NCBI GenBank assembly: GCA_050179685.1
Contig: JBFXEW010000005.1
Coordinates: 157,390-221,389, forward strand
Length of the DNA stretch: 64,000 nt
Reading direction: 5' to 3'
From: GWE2-40-63 sp050179685
GTDB lineage: Bacteria > Bacteroidota > Bacteroidia > Bacteroidales > SZUA-534
A program made the translations under genes and the position numbers. Shown piece by piece: positions 11,801 through 19,409 of this stretch (its first letter is position 1; every line of letters begins with the position of its first letter). The notes beneath the pieces are model-generated. The model was given only the letters and a program-made list of their open reading frames with translations. It searched no databases and was not told the DNA's origin.

Positions 11801-13553
11801 CCTGTTCAGTTCTACCTTTCATATCAACAACCCTACCATACGATAAAGTGGAGGAATTTATCATTTTAAGTTGTTTAAAGGTCAGGTATCCGGCGCCTTG
11901 TAAAACTATAGTTCCATTATCGTTGGCATCAACTGTACTGTAATTTAAAGTTGCTTTAGTGGAATCGGCACTGGCCGATTGAAAAGTAATGCGATTGCTT
12001 GCTCCGGAACCAGGAATCCGATTAATAATTACCCGTTCAACATAATTTCCATCGGCCACATTTATTTCAACAGGTGCTGATACACCCAAAAGTTCCAAAG
12101 AATCAACAGCTTCGTTAAAAGTGGCAAAATCGCCTCCGGCTCCTATAGTTAAAGTTCCTGAGTAGGCCAGGGTGTTTGTTGGTGTAGACTCAAAAGCGCC
12201 CACATCGGGATTTGAACCATCGCGTGGATTACCATCCTTATCGTTGGGTACTGTAGCTAAAATACTGGTTGTTGCCGTTCCGTTTAACCAGGGAGTAAGC
12301 ACTCTTAAATCGGAATTCGACACAAAACTTGGGTAATAATCGGTAGAATTAGCATCTTTCCCTTTTGCTTTAAGTGCAGTTAAATCGGCAATATCTTCTC
12401 CCAGATAAGCCAGAAAATTTCCAGCAGTATAGTAATTGTTATTATCGGCTATTGAATACGTGCTTGATGAGGTTGCATATAGTGCATATCCCAAAACGGA
12501 GTTGACCAGATTATTATTAAGCAATTCAATATTGGAACCACTGTAAGCATATATCGGAGCCCCGGTATTTTTCGAATTGCTTATGTGTATAGAATTGTGG
12601 TATATACGATGTGAAACTGATGCATCGATATAAATACCATAAGCATTGTAACCGGAAGTTCCATTTACATAGATGGAATTATTGGCAATCAGTCCTTTCT
12701 CAACCAGGTTACCATTGTTGTTTCCCAACCATATACCATAGGCTGTTCCCGAATAATCGAGCGTGATTGTGTTCCCAACAATTTGTATGTCAAAATCGCA
12801 ATAGCGCAGGGTAAGAGCTTCACTATTGGTAGCGATTATCGTATTCTGCTCAAGCAGGCAGCGGTCGGCATTTGATAAATAAATTCCTCTTACGGTATTT
12901 ATGGAGTTACTTGTTAAATTAAGGTTTTCTATAACCTTGCCTGAACCATCCAGATAAATTCCATAACCACCATCCTGAAAAAAACAGTTTTCTACCAGCA
13001 AATCGGTAATCACATCATCAAAGCTAAAAAGCAGCGCCTGGCTGTTTGAAGCACTTGAACCGGAAAAGCCAACAAACCTACAGTTTTGAAAGGCATTATT
13101 GGTTGCCGTACCATTTAACTCAACCACTCGGGTATAAGATACTGTTGCATAATTATAAAAGGTAAGTTTTTTAAAACTTACATAATCGCAACCATTAAGC
13201 TGTACCACATAATTATTGGTGGAGCCTGTTGTTGCAAACATAATAGTTACTTTACTTGAATCGCCTGAGGCTGACTCAAAAGTAACTGTATTTACTGCAC
13301 TGGAATTGGCTATTTCACCAATTAAAAGCTGGCCGGTGTAGTTTCCTTCAGCAATACTGAATACCACCGGGCCATCGCCGGCAATACCCAAGGTATTCAA
13401 ATCACTTACCGCATCTACAAGATTAGTGTAATCGGGTGTAATACCACCTACGGTGTATGTTCCCGTTGTCAACTGGGCATTCAGGTTTAGTACTAAACCC
13501 ACAACCAGGTACATCAAAACCTGGAATTTTTTCATTCGATAGGACTTTTTCAT
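5835..13553 (-). CDS. giant T9SS-secreted surface protein with four beta-helix modules, SprB repeats and Fn3 domains
   Basis: 2572 residues. The signal peptide ends near LNLNAQ. Four paralogous right-handed parallel beta-helix modules of about 430 residues begin near residues 31, 463, 890 and 1330. Each opens with a GTYTVGxGGDxxTxxxA-like motif and closes with DxxGxxRDxxxPDIGAxE. An Ig-like segment follows, then five SprB-type repeats (CxGxNNGS ... YxWSNGxTTxDIxxLxAGxYxVTVTDxxGC), two fibronectin-III-like domains, a carboxypeptidase-regulatory-like domain (VAVEGAEVTIAD) and a C-terminal T9SS type A sorting domain (LYPNPNHGSFNLSL ... GFYIVQISIDQE). It is exported by Sec, crosses the outer membrane through T9SS and is anchored or released at the surface. 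Beta-helices suggest carbohydrate binding or adhesion; SprB repeats occur in gliding adhesins. No catalytic function can be assigned. A second possible start, six codons in, also precedes the signal peptide. Confidence 0.9.
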   Translation of the reverse strand: MKKSYRMKKFQVLMYLVVGLVLNLNAQLTTGTYTVGGITPDYTNLVDAVSDLNTLGIAGDGPVVFSIAEGNYTGQLLIGEIANSSAVNTVTFESASGDSSKVTIMFATTGSTNNYVVQLNGCDYVSFKKLTFYNYATVSYTRVVELNGTATNNAFQNCRFVGFSGSSASNSQALLFSFDDVITDLLVENCFFQDGGYGIYLDGSGKVIENLNLTSNSINTVRGIYLSNADRCLLEQNTIIATNSEALTLRYCDFDIQIVGNTITLDYSGTAYGIWLGNNNGNLVEKGLIANNSIYVNGTSGYNAYGIYIDASVSHRIYHNSIHISNSKNTGAPIYAYSGSNIELLNNNLVNSVLGYALYATSSSTYSIADNNNYYTAGNFLAYLGEDIADLTALKAKGKDANSTDYYPSFVSNSDLRVLTPWLNGTATTSILATVPNDKDGNPRDGSNPDVGAFESTPTNTLAYSGTLTIGAGGDFATFNEAVDSLELLGVSAPVEINVADGNYVERVIINRIPGSGASNRITFQSASADSTKATLNYSTVDANDNGTIVLQGAGYLTFKQLKMINSSTLSYGRVVDMKGRTEQVNFENNTFIGAGASSGTSDRAVIFSSGYQANDLLVTKNVFTGGSRHIAIKGIDATVDVPVTNVNISANVFNVSERSILLEFCKDISLSGNQINDFTYNGISIYNCENPLIIEKNKINSTSSYYQSVRVESTVGPVGGIIKNNFISHNYNSSISGLYLRYNQYIDVSHNSVNVIANSGSTALYLDGNSNLNLKNNILANNGSGYAIYVYAAPTNLGSDHNNLYTTGNNLVYWTGTSYSLLGDYQTALSQDANSLSLNPNYTSATDLHINSYWLEGAGETLASVTDDIDGDVRQTPPCIGADEYISTLSPLVGTFEIGIGGDYETISEAVTSISENGISGNVVFEVLSGTYNEHFVIPEIFIVHPTDSVIIRSKTGVASDVIITYEATIADDNYLAKLEGTDRFTFENLTFTAGNSEYSRCISMYGNLNNITIKGCTFNGRSSASMSTNDIIIYAGENDPYFNQLLIENNTFNGGSWVADFKGSGSKKLEQLIIRDNQIVSNYRGIYISDAVAPVIDRNTITCNAENSYGIKLNACESGTSSPLKVINNKIYSNFKTSEGGIYLYNVDGTSTQPGVIANNAIQNSTSGAYNSYGIYTYSCEKLNVYYNSINITGNNTGDKAFYAQYCGDLNIYNNSFAIRGELGTKETGYGYAIDISSGTNIIGDYNNFYTPGNYIARWQGISYVNLSDLQTASGQFANSLAVFPAYQDVKNLNTLSPFLNASAQPYSGLSTDLNGVMRDVTNPDIGAYEILSPASALASGTYTVGTGGDMPTIDSMYRALFELGIAGPVTFAIKNGSYTGVNLFFKGIPGTSASDTVVIQSEAMDSSKVSLGFVQTTGNNYIFYLNGTKYLTIKNLTLYSGGVGYGSLLVMDGNVQHINLLNNRFNGLNTNSSNNELSSVYLPSDNIVDYLLIKNNLFNYNSYGINLNGYSNYQNEQIIIEENEFLNQYSQIYLYRINNPVVQYNILKQGQSKAINLYYCTNAVKIIGNQIATSATNIKGIELNSTDGSGVTPGVIANNFVQCNGTYGIYLDYSDYHNVYHNSVNHTGDNSGSAFYVYSGNNIKLKNNIFNTTSNGYAYYSYGSGSILESDYNNINAAGTRYAYYGATATNLTELKALSSMDANSFEVEPVFLTESDLHLISFDLMEKAVVLPEITMDIDKELRDAVKPDIGADEMYARPPVAESKVICEGEETPDLTASGINIKWYSDEALENLIWTSGTYSPNVTAPGEYIYYVTQTVGADESEPTQVSITINPTPDLSAVVVNIDCQGNNYGSINLTVSSENAPFFFRWSNESTTEDVSKLLAGNYTVTVSDILGCTSIQSYEVTAPTPIELTMIANDADCGDNNGSATVFAEGGNEPFTYMWTTGDTKTTIDSLVSGIYVVTVTDQDGCTKTGIATVNDLGGSVITVDAVNDVSCYGGNNGSIAVSLAGGVTPYNITWSNGATSEDINNLEAGPYEINVTDGDGCSSVKSIQVNQPDPILIGLGEFDANCGQANGSATTNVSGGMAPYSYSWSTGSTASEISSLGLGVYGVTVIDANTCQANKSFAISESGAPVVYVDSVIEGTCGNSDGAIYITAYGGSGTQLDYLWNTGSTSEDLVGVNPGAYSVTVTDSVGCSGATVAEIVAEKPETPSICIVTVDTTTNNNEIIWEKPFATDIDYYNIYRESTQSGVYQKIGERQYTEESLFVDVNSNAKQRSYRYKISAVNTCSVESELSELHKTMHLTINLGTNGNINLIWDHYEGFKINTYYIYRYTPESGWVKHDSIASNLTSYTDFDAPLENLQYMIEIVHPYGCTATKAVNRNTSRSNVGSITNTGGTGIAALFKVTSSGVAVEGAEVTIADVMQQTNADGETTFNNLTMDAVLDYSVTKTGFEDFFGSFTVNSTFRTIDVELTPVGIVDKMTNMIKLYPNPNHGSFNLSLKLDQARTIRYRVYDATSMLLVSEVFENQLGEVSHQIHLESAEKGFYIVQISIDQEVYYKRIIVN

Positions 13554-13884
13554 AATACTCTTATTAAGGCTTACTTAATCGGGCAATTAAGGTAAACCAG
13601 GGTTACTTCATAATTTGTTACATAAGACTTTCGTCTTGGACTCTTCGAAATCAAAGTTACGAAAATCAAATAATATAAAGCAAATATTTTTTACACATAA
13701 AATATTGAAGTATAACGGATTAATGCTAAGTGTCGTTTTCGCAACTTGTAACAAACCATAGCGTTGCAATAAAATAAAGTCACCTTATTTACAATAAAAT
13801 AAAAATTGCGTTATCATGTTTTTAAATAGCTTAACAAAATTCGAATTCCCCTGTTAATAGCATAAACCTAAACTTTATGCAACT
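13554..13884. other. 331-bp divergent intergenic region
   Basis: It holds the long (about 90 nt) leader and promoter of the minus-strand T9SS gene and the upstream region of the DUF1338 gene. An AAGACtttcGTCTT mini-hairpin sits in the leader near 13624-13637. No ORF or RNA gene is apparent. Confidence 0.5.
13652..13684 (-). promoter_or_regulatory. promoter of the 2572-residue T9SS protein
   Basis: Minus strand TTTG (13684-13681), a 21-bp spacer, then TAACTTTG (13659-13652): a full match to the Bacteroidota -33/-7 consensus. The transcript would start near 13646. Confidence 0.7.
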
Positions 13885-14694
13885 ATGACAAGAGAACAAT
13901 TATTTTCCCAATTATGGGAGCAATACACCAAACAGAATCCTTCAGCCTTAGATGTGTACAATTCGTTTACAGCACTTGGCGAAACCGTTTTAAACGACCA
14001 TATTGCGTTCAGAACCTTTAACGATCCGCGAATGGATATTAAGGTGCTCGAAAAACCTTTTCTTAGAGCAGGTTACATTGAAAAAGGAAGCTATGTGTTT
14101 GAAACAAAAAAGCTGATTGCCAAACATTACGAAATCCCCGATAGCCCAAACGAACCCAAGGTATTTATTAGTCAATTGGTACTGGAAGATTTCAGCAAGG
14201 ATTTTCAAAATTTAATTGCCGAACGTATCAACAGTGTAGCTAATGAAGTTTACAAAGCCGACGATTTAATTCTAAAAGGAAACATTTGGGGTGCTCCTTC
14301 ATTTAAAATTTACAATCGCTTACGTGAAGAATCGGAATATGCGGCATGGCTTTATGTTTACGGATTCAGAGCCAATCATTTTACCGTGAGCATCAATTCG
14401 CTTAAAAAGCTAAACACCATCGAAAAAGTAAATCAACATTTAAAAGACAAGGGTTTTAAACTCAACGATTCGGGAGGCGAGATAAAAGGAACTCCGCAGG
14501 AATTACTGCAACAATCGAGCATTATGGCCGAAAAAATTGAAGTGCGCTTTTCCGACGGAATTCATAGCATTCCGGCTTGTTATTACGAATTTGCTATTCG
14601 CTACCCCGATGCCAGCGGACAACTATACAATGGTTTTATCGCAAAAAGTGCCGATAAAATTTTTGAAAGCACCAATTTTTACGATAAAAAGTAA
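13885..14694 (+). CDS. DUF1338 / 2-oxoadipate dioxygenase-decarboxylase (HglS-like)
   Basis: A 269-residue member of the DUF1338 family. Characterised relatives (HglS of Pseudomonas putida) are Fe(II) enzymes that convert 2-oxoadipate with O2 to D-2-hydroxyglutarate in lysine catabolism. The plausible metal triad is visible: H39 (LNDHIAFRT), H165 (RANHFTV) and E235 (YYEFAIRY). The family tail KSADKIFESTNF is also present. It is shorter than the Pseudomonas protein, as is usual for the Bacteroidota form. The next gene downstream on the same strand, 222 bp away, is a YdiJ-like D-2-hydroxyglutarate dehydrogenase, which would consume the product. A GCATAAA/TTTATGC inverted repeat sits just before the start. 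Function is inferred from family and context. Confidence 0.82.
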   Translation: MTREQLFSQLWEQYTKQNPSALDVYNSFTALGETVLNDHIAFRTFNDPRMDIKVLEKPFLRAGYIEKGSYVFETKKLIAKHYEIPDSPNEPKVFISQLVLEDFSKDFQNLIAERINSVANEVYKADDLILKGNIWGAPSFKIYNRLREESEYAAWLYVYGFRANHFTVSINSLKKLNTIEKVNQHLKDKGFKLNDSGGEIKGTPQELLQQSSIMAEKIEVRFSDGIHSIPACYYEFAIRYPDASGQLYNGFIAKSADKIFESTNFYDKK

Positions 14695-14890
14695 ACGCAT
14701 TTATACGCTTATAAAACGAGCAAACTGCTTTATTACACAGCTTGTAAATCAAAATCAGCTTGCTCTGTCTGAATATCAGTCAGGAAAATTCAACGAAAGA
14801 TTCTTCGTTTGAGTTTTCCTGGCTTTTTTAGGATTTTAAATTTCACAAATAATTAAAAACTAACTTCTGCTTCCATTTTTAGCTTTTTGC

Positions 14891-14898
14891 TACTTTTG
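14891..14898 (+). promoter_or_regulatory. -7 promoter element before the FAD/Fe-S oxidase
   Basis: TACTTTTG matches TAnnTTTG. No good -33 box is visible. It puts the transcript start near 14905, downstream of the upstream TTG codon (14887), and so supports ATG 14917 as the start. Confidence 0.5.
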
Positions 14899-14916
14899 GA
14901 AATCAATATATATTTC

Positions 14917-17847
14917 ATGGAGTTTAAAACGCACCTTAACAATTTATCCGGTTTACTGGAAGGAGAAATATTTGCCGACAAGGCTTCAAAAATTCGCTAC
15001 GCATCCGATGCATCGGTTTATTTTGAAAAACCCACAGCTGTTGTGGTTCCCAAAAACGAGCACGATATTGAAAAACTGATTAACTATGCAGCAAAGTATA
15101 AAATACCTTTAATTCCACGTGCTGCAGGAACATCATTAGCTGGTCAGGTAGTCGGAAACGGTGTGGTTGTCGATATATCGAAACATTTAACCCGAATTAT
15201 TGATTTCAATCCCAACGAAAAAACAATAACCGTTGAGCCTGGTGTTATTCTTGATGAATTAAACCGTTTTCTTGAACCGCATGCTTTGTTTTTTGGCCCG
15301 GAAACATCTACTGCCAACCGCTGCAACCTTGGTGGAATGGTAGGAAACAACGCCTGTGGATTACATGCTGTAGTTTATGGAACCACTCGCGACCACATTA
15401 TTGAAACTTCAGGCTTTTTAAGCGATGGCTCCAAAGTAACTTTCAAACCAATAACAAAAACTGAATTCGATGAAAAGTGTAAGCTTCAGAACCTCGAGGG
15501 AAAAATTTACCGGCAACTAAATCAAATACTTTCCGATAAGGAAAACCAAAAAGCCATAATCGAAAATTATCCCGATCAGCGAATAACAAGGCGTAACCAC
15601 GGCTATGCCATCGATCAATTGCTTTTTACCAATTTGTTTGAGAATAACGACAAACCTTTTAATGTAGCCAAACTTATTGCCGGCTCCGAAGGCACCTTGC
15701 TTTTTATGACTCAAATAAAACTTGGGCTGGTTGATTTACCCCCCAAAGAAAAAGGTTTGGTAGCCGCACATTTTAATTCAGTAAACGATGCACTCAAAGC
15801 TAACATAATTGCTTTAAAACACGGAGTTACCGCCGTAGAATTAATGGATGATATTATTCTGAACGCGTCGAAAGATAATCTGGAGCAGCAAAAAAACCGC
15901 TTTTTTGTTCAGGGAAATCCCAAAGCACTTTTATTGATTGAATTTGCCAAACACAAACACGACGAGATTGAAAAGGCAGCCCGACCCATGATTGAAGAAA
16001 TGAAGGAAAACAATCTGGGTTATCACTATCCTGTTCTATTTGGCTCCGACATAAAAAAAGCCTGGAATCTGCGAAAAGCGGGATTGGGAATTATGGCAAA
16101 TATACCCGGCGACACCAAAAGTGTCACCGTTATTGAGGATACAGCGGTTCATCCGGACGTATTACCGGAATACATCGAAGAATTTTCAAAAATAATGGAT
16201 GGCTATGGTGAGGAATGCGTTTACCATGCCCACGCAGGAACCGGCGAAATTCATTTGCGTCCACGACTCGATTTGAAAAAAGAGCAGGATATTGAAAAAT
16301 TTGAAAAACTGGCCTGGGATATTGCCCGTCTGGTAAAAAAATACAAAGGTTCACTCAGCGGCGAACATGGCGATGGCCGCTTACGGGGCGAATTTATCCC
16401 GTTTATGCTGGGCGATAAAGTGTATCATTTGCTGAAAGATTTGAAAAACACCTGGGACCCAAACCAAATATTTAATCCGGGAAAAATTATCGATACACCT
16501 CCCATGCGCAGTAATCTGCGTGCAAAAAAAGGCGAAACGCGCGAAATAAAAACCTACTTCGATTTTTCAGAGAAGCACGGATTGGTGCGTGCTGCCGAAA
16601 GCTGCAACGGCTCGGGTGACTGCCGCAAATTACACACCGCCGGTGGAACCATGTGCCCCAGTTACATGGCCACTCGCGACGAAGCACATGTAACCCGCAG
16701 CCGGGCCAATGTTTTGCGTGAGTTTCTGGTAAATTCACCCAAACAAAATCCCTTCGATCATCAGGAAATTTACGATGCTTTAGATTTGTGTTTATCGTGC
16801 AAAGCCTGTAAATCGGAATGTCCAAGCAGTGTCGATGTGGCTAAAATGAAGGCTGAATTCCTACAACACTGGTATAACGAACATGGAATTCCGCTACGTA
16901 CCCTGGCCATTGCCAACTTAAGCCGAATAAACAGTTTGGGAGCATGGGTTCCGGGTATTACCAATTTTGTTTTGCAGCAAAAACAACTATCAAAATTCCT
17001 GAAAAAAATATTGGGGATGGCTACAGAACGTTCACTTCCCTTACTTTCGCAAACCACGCTTCGTAAGTGGGCAAATAAAAACCTGCAACAAACTTCGCAA
17101 GCAGGTAAAAGTAGTGGCCGGTTGGTTCTGTTTATCGATGAATTTACCAATTACAACGATGCTACACTGGGCATTACCACCATTAAATTATTGACCGAAC
17201 TGGGATACCAGATTCAAACCGTTCCCCATGTTGAAAGCGGAAGGGCCTATTTATCGAAAGGACTACTGATTAAAGCAAAAAAATTAGCCCTGCAGAATGT
17301 TTCTTTATTGAAAGATATAATAAGCGATTCCAACCCCTTGGTAGGCATTGAACCATCGGCTATTTTAACTTTCCGTGACGAGTACCCCGATTTGGTTGGT
17401 GCTGAACTGAAAGAAGCTGCAAAAAAACTGGCAAAAAACACGCTGACTATCGAAGAATTCTTGACCCGGGAAATTGAAAAAGGCACTATCGACAAAACCC
17501 GTTTCACGACTGAACCCAAGCAAATAAAATTGCACGGACATTGTCAGCAAAAAGCCATTGCATCGACCCAGGCGAGCAAAACTATCCTGGCATTTCCCGA
17601 AAATTATACGGTAGATGAAATACCCAGCGGATGTTGTGGTATGGCCGGAAGTTTTGGTTACGAAAAAGAACACTATCAGGTATCGATGCAAATTGGTGAA
17701 CTGGTGCTTTTCCCAAGCGTTCGCAATACAGCTAAAGAAACCCTGATTGCTGCTCCGGGAACCAGTTGCCGGCATCAGATAAAAGATGGAACCGGACGCC
17801 AGGCATTGCATCCGGTAGAAATATTGTACGAGGCTTTAAAAAACTAA
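14917..17847 (+). CDS. FAD-linked oxidase with Fe-S and CCG domains; YdiJ-like D-2-hydroxyglutarate dehydrogenase
   Basis: About 976 residues. Domain order: an N-terminal FAD-binding PCMH domain (PRAAGTSLAGQVVG, GNNACG), an FAD-oxidase C-terminal lobe with GEHGDGRLRGEF, and two 4Fe-4S motifs. The first is near residue 561 (CNGSGDC...MCPSY), the second near 624 (CLSCKACKSECP). A cysteine-rich CCG-type domain follows, with GHCQQKA and SGCCGMAGSFGYE near 904. This architecture and length match E. coli YdiJ, which oxidises D-2-hydroxyglutarate to 2-oxoglutarate; D-lactate dehydrogenase of the same superfamily is the alternative. The HglS-like gene immediately upstream makes D-2-hydroxyglutarate, which favours the YdiJ role. 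It is cytosolic, probably passing electrons to a membrane or soluble carrier not identified here. Confidence 0.85.
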   Translation: MEFKTHLNNLSGLLEGEIFADKASKIRYASDASVYFEKPTAVVVPKNEHDIEKLINYAAKYKIPLIPRAAGTSLAGQVVGNGVVVDISKHLTRIIDFNPNEKTITVEPGVILDELNRFLEPHALFFGPETSTANRCNLGGMVGNNACGLHAVVYGTTRDHIIETSGFLSDGSKVTFKPITKTEFDEKCKLQNLEGKIYRQLNQILSDKENQKAIIENYPDQRITRRNHGYAIDQLLFTNLFENNDKPFNVAKLIAGSEGTLLFMTQIKLGLVDLPPKEKGLVAAHFNSVNDALKANIIALKHGVTAVELMDDIILNASKDNLEQQKNRFFVQGNPKALLLIEFAKHKHDEIEKAARPMIEEMKENNLGYHYPVLFGSDIKKAWNLRKAGLGIMANIPGDTKSVTVIEDTAVHPDVLPEYIEEFSKIMDGYGEECVYHAHAGTGEIHLRPRLDLKKEQDIEKFEKLAWDIARLVKKYKGSLSGEHGDGRLRGEFIPFMLGDKVYHLLKDLKNTWDPNQIFNPGKIIDTPPMRSNLRAKKGETREIKTYFDFSEKHGLVRAAESCNGSGDCRKLHTAGGTMCPSYMATRDEAHVTRSRANVLREFLVNSPKQNPFDHQEIYDALDLCLSCKACKSECPSSVDVAKMKAEFLQHWYNEHGIPLRTLAIANLSRINSLGAWVPGITNFVLQQKQLSKFLKKILGMATERSLPLLSQTTLRKWANKNLQQTSQAGKSSGRLVLFIDEFTNYNDATLGITTIKLLTELGYQIQTVPHVESGRAYLSKGLLIKAKKLALQNVSLLKDIISDSNPLVGIEPSAILTFRDEYPDLVGAELKEAAKKLAKNTLTIEEFLTREIEKGTIDKTRFTTEPKQIKLHGHCQQKAIASTQASKTILAFPENYTVDEIPSGCCGMAGSFGYEKEHYQVSMQIGELVLFPSVRNTAKETLIAAPGTSCRHQIKDGTGRQALHPVEILYEALKN

Positions 17848-17859
17848 GAGGGAATTTAC

Positions 17860-18645
17860 TTACGAATCAAGACCGTTAATTATAAATTCATCGGCATCGA
17901 GGTGTACCGGAAACTTTTCCCGAAATTGGTTTAGTTCTTCCAAATTAAGAACAGCTTTTCCGATTCCTGCTTCACCTTCGTTCATCTCGCTAATTACAAA
18001 TCCTTTGGGATCGATAACCATTGAGTTTCCACTGTACGAAAGGCCCATACCATCGGTTCCAATCCGATTAACGCCAATCACATAACATTGGTTTTCAATG
18101 GCTCGGGCTTTTAGCAGGGTTTCCCAGACATGACGCCGGGGTGCTGGCCAATTGGCTACATAAATAAGTAAATCGTAATCGTTGCGGTTTCTGCTCCACA
18201 CGGGGAAACGCAAATCGTAACAAATTAAAGGACGAACTTTCCATCCATAAAAATTAAATACTTCGATTGATTTTCCGGGAGAAAATACTTTATCCTCTTC
18301 GCCCATCCTGAACAAATGTCGTTTATCGTACCAAACCGCATCGCCACAAGGATATGCCATAACAAAGCGATTCACATAACGCTCATGCTCTTTAGCCATG
18401 ATGCTTCCGGCAATGGCAAAATTATTTTCCAGCGCTTTGCTTTTCATCCAGCTTACCACTCTGCCATTTACACTTTGAGCCAGATTTTCAACATTCATCG
18501 AAAAACCGGTATTAAACATCTCGGGAAAAACCACCAAATCGGTATCGCTAATCTGATCCAAATAGCCATCAAACATTTTAAGGTTCGCCTCTGAATCTTC
18601 CCAGGTCAATGCCGTTTGAATGTAAGCTACTCTTAAATCGTTCAT
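17860..18645 (-). CDS. omega-amidase / nitrilase-family amidohydrolase (YafV-like)
   Basis: A 261-residue nitrilase-superfamily enzyme with the complete Glu-Lys-Cys triad: E42 (VFPEMFNTGF), K108 (YDKRHLF) and C142 (ICYDLRFPVW). The tryptophan-rich ANWPAPRRHVWETLL segment and length match YafV/Nit2-type omega-amidases. These hydrolyse 2-oxoglutaramate (or 2-oxosuccinamate) to 2-oxoglutarate plus ammonia, repairing by-products of glutamine transamination. It lies 29 bp downstream of the acyltransferase gene and probably shares its transcript. It converges on the YdiJ-like gene, whose product is also 2-oxoglutarate; that link may be coincidental. Confidence 0.85.
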   Translation of the reverse strand: MNDLRVAYIQTALTWEDSEANLKMFDGYLDQISDTDLVVFPEMFNTGFSMNVENLAQSVNGRVVSWMKSKALENNFAIAGSIMAKEHERYVNRFVMAYPCGDAVWYDKRHLFRMGEEDKVFSPGKSIEVFNFYGWKVRPLICYDLRFPVWSRNRNDYDLLIYVANWPAPRRHVWETLLKARAIENQCYVIGVNRIGTDGMGLSYSGNSMVIDPKGFVISEMNEGEAGIGKAVLNLEELNQFREKFPVHLDADEFIINGLDS

Positions 18646-18674
18646 GGTTTTGTGTTTTTATAATGGTTTCTTTA

Positions 18675-19235
18675 TTATGAAAAATCGAAGGTAAACTTCT
18701 CAGGATATTTTGCTTGCGGATTATGTCGCTTGTAATACTCCCTAATCAGTGCCATATCTTCTTCAACATTTCCGCTGGGAATAAGTTTATCGCCGATGGT
18801 TAAAATCTTGTTTTTATAATCAATAATCCCCAAATAGATGGGAACACCGGTTTTCTGGGCAATAAAATAAAATCCTTTTTTCCACTTACTCTCCAAATCG
18901 CGGGTACCTTCGGGGGTTATACAAACCTGAAAGGTATCGCTGGTATTAAAATAATGAATTACCTGATCGACCAAACCAACAGCGCCTCTTCCCCTATTCA
19001 CCGGTCGGGCTCCCAACCAGCGTAGCAAAATCCCCAAGGGAAAGAAAAACGATTCTCTTTTAATAAAGATTACCGGATTTACTCCCTTACTGCTAAAGGC
19101 AAACTTACCCCATACAAAATCCCACATACTGGTATGGGGCACAGCAATAACTACAAATTTTTTATCGCGGGGAGCTTCTCCAATGTATCTCCAACCGCCA
19201 AGGCGCATCAACAGGTAACTAATCCTACGTCGCAT
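18675..19235 (-). CDS. lysophospholipid/glycerol-3-phosphate acyltransferase (PlsC family)
   Basis: 186 residues, compact for the family. The catalytic HX4D motif is H34-TSMW-D39, and the substrate-phosphate-binding PEGTRD is at 108-113. A hydrophobic loop (ESFFFPLGILLRWLGA) suggests monotopic membrane contact. The family transfers acyl chains to lysophospholipids or 1-acyl-glycerol-3-phosphate; short Bacteroidota versions have also been assigned to ornithine- or glycine-lipid synthesis, so the acceptor is uncertain. It is first in a two-gene unit with the omega-amidase. Confidence 0.78.
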   Translation of the reverse strand: MRRRISYLLMRLGGWRYIGEAPRDKKFVVIAVPHTSMWDFVWGKFAFSSKGVNPVIFIKRESFFFPLGILLRWLGARPVNRGRGAVGLVDQVIHYFNTSDTFQVCITPEGTRDLESKWKKGFYFIAQKTGVPIYLGIIDYKNKILTIGDKLIPSGNVEEDMALIREYYKRHNPQAKYPEKFTFDFS

Positions 19236-19297
19236 AGGTAATTTTTTGCATAAAGAAAATAAATTTTGCTAAATAGATTCAGTCAATCTCCAAATTA

Positions 19298-19327
19298 TTG
19301 TATAAAAAAAATTTTCCTTTACATTTG
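19298..19327 (+). promoter_or_regulatory. promoter of the GtrA-family gene
   Basis: TTG (19298-19300), 19-bp spacer, TACATTTG (19320-19327). The predicted start near 19334 coincides with the left arm of the inverted repeat at 19334-19366. Confidence 0.7.
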
Positions 19328-19333
19328 TCAGCT

Positions 19334-19366
19334 GATGTAAATAGGCCAATTACGTTTATTTACATC
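19334..19366 (+). promoter_or_regulatory. leader inverted repeat at the predicted transcription start of the GtrA gene
   Basis: A perfect 10-bp inverted repeat, GATGTAAATA (19334-19343) and TATTTACATC (19357-19366), with a 13-nt spacer. It starts at the predicted +1. It could be an operator or a 5'-end RNA hairpin. Confidence 0.5.
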
Positions 19367-19409
19367 TCAATTACCTTTTAAACAAGTATAGATACCAACA
19401 AAAGCAAGT

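Noticed and set aside
14887..14916. Upstream TTG start for the YdiJ-like gene
   Set aside because: It overlaps a perfect -7 promoter box, so it would not be transcribed.
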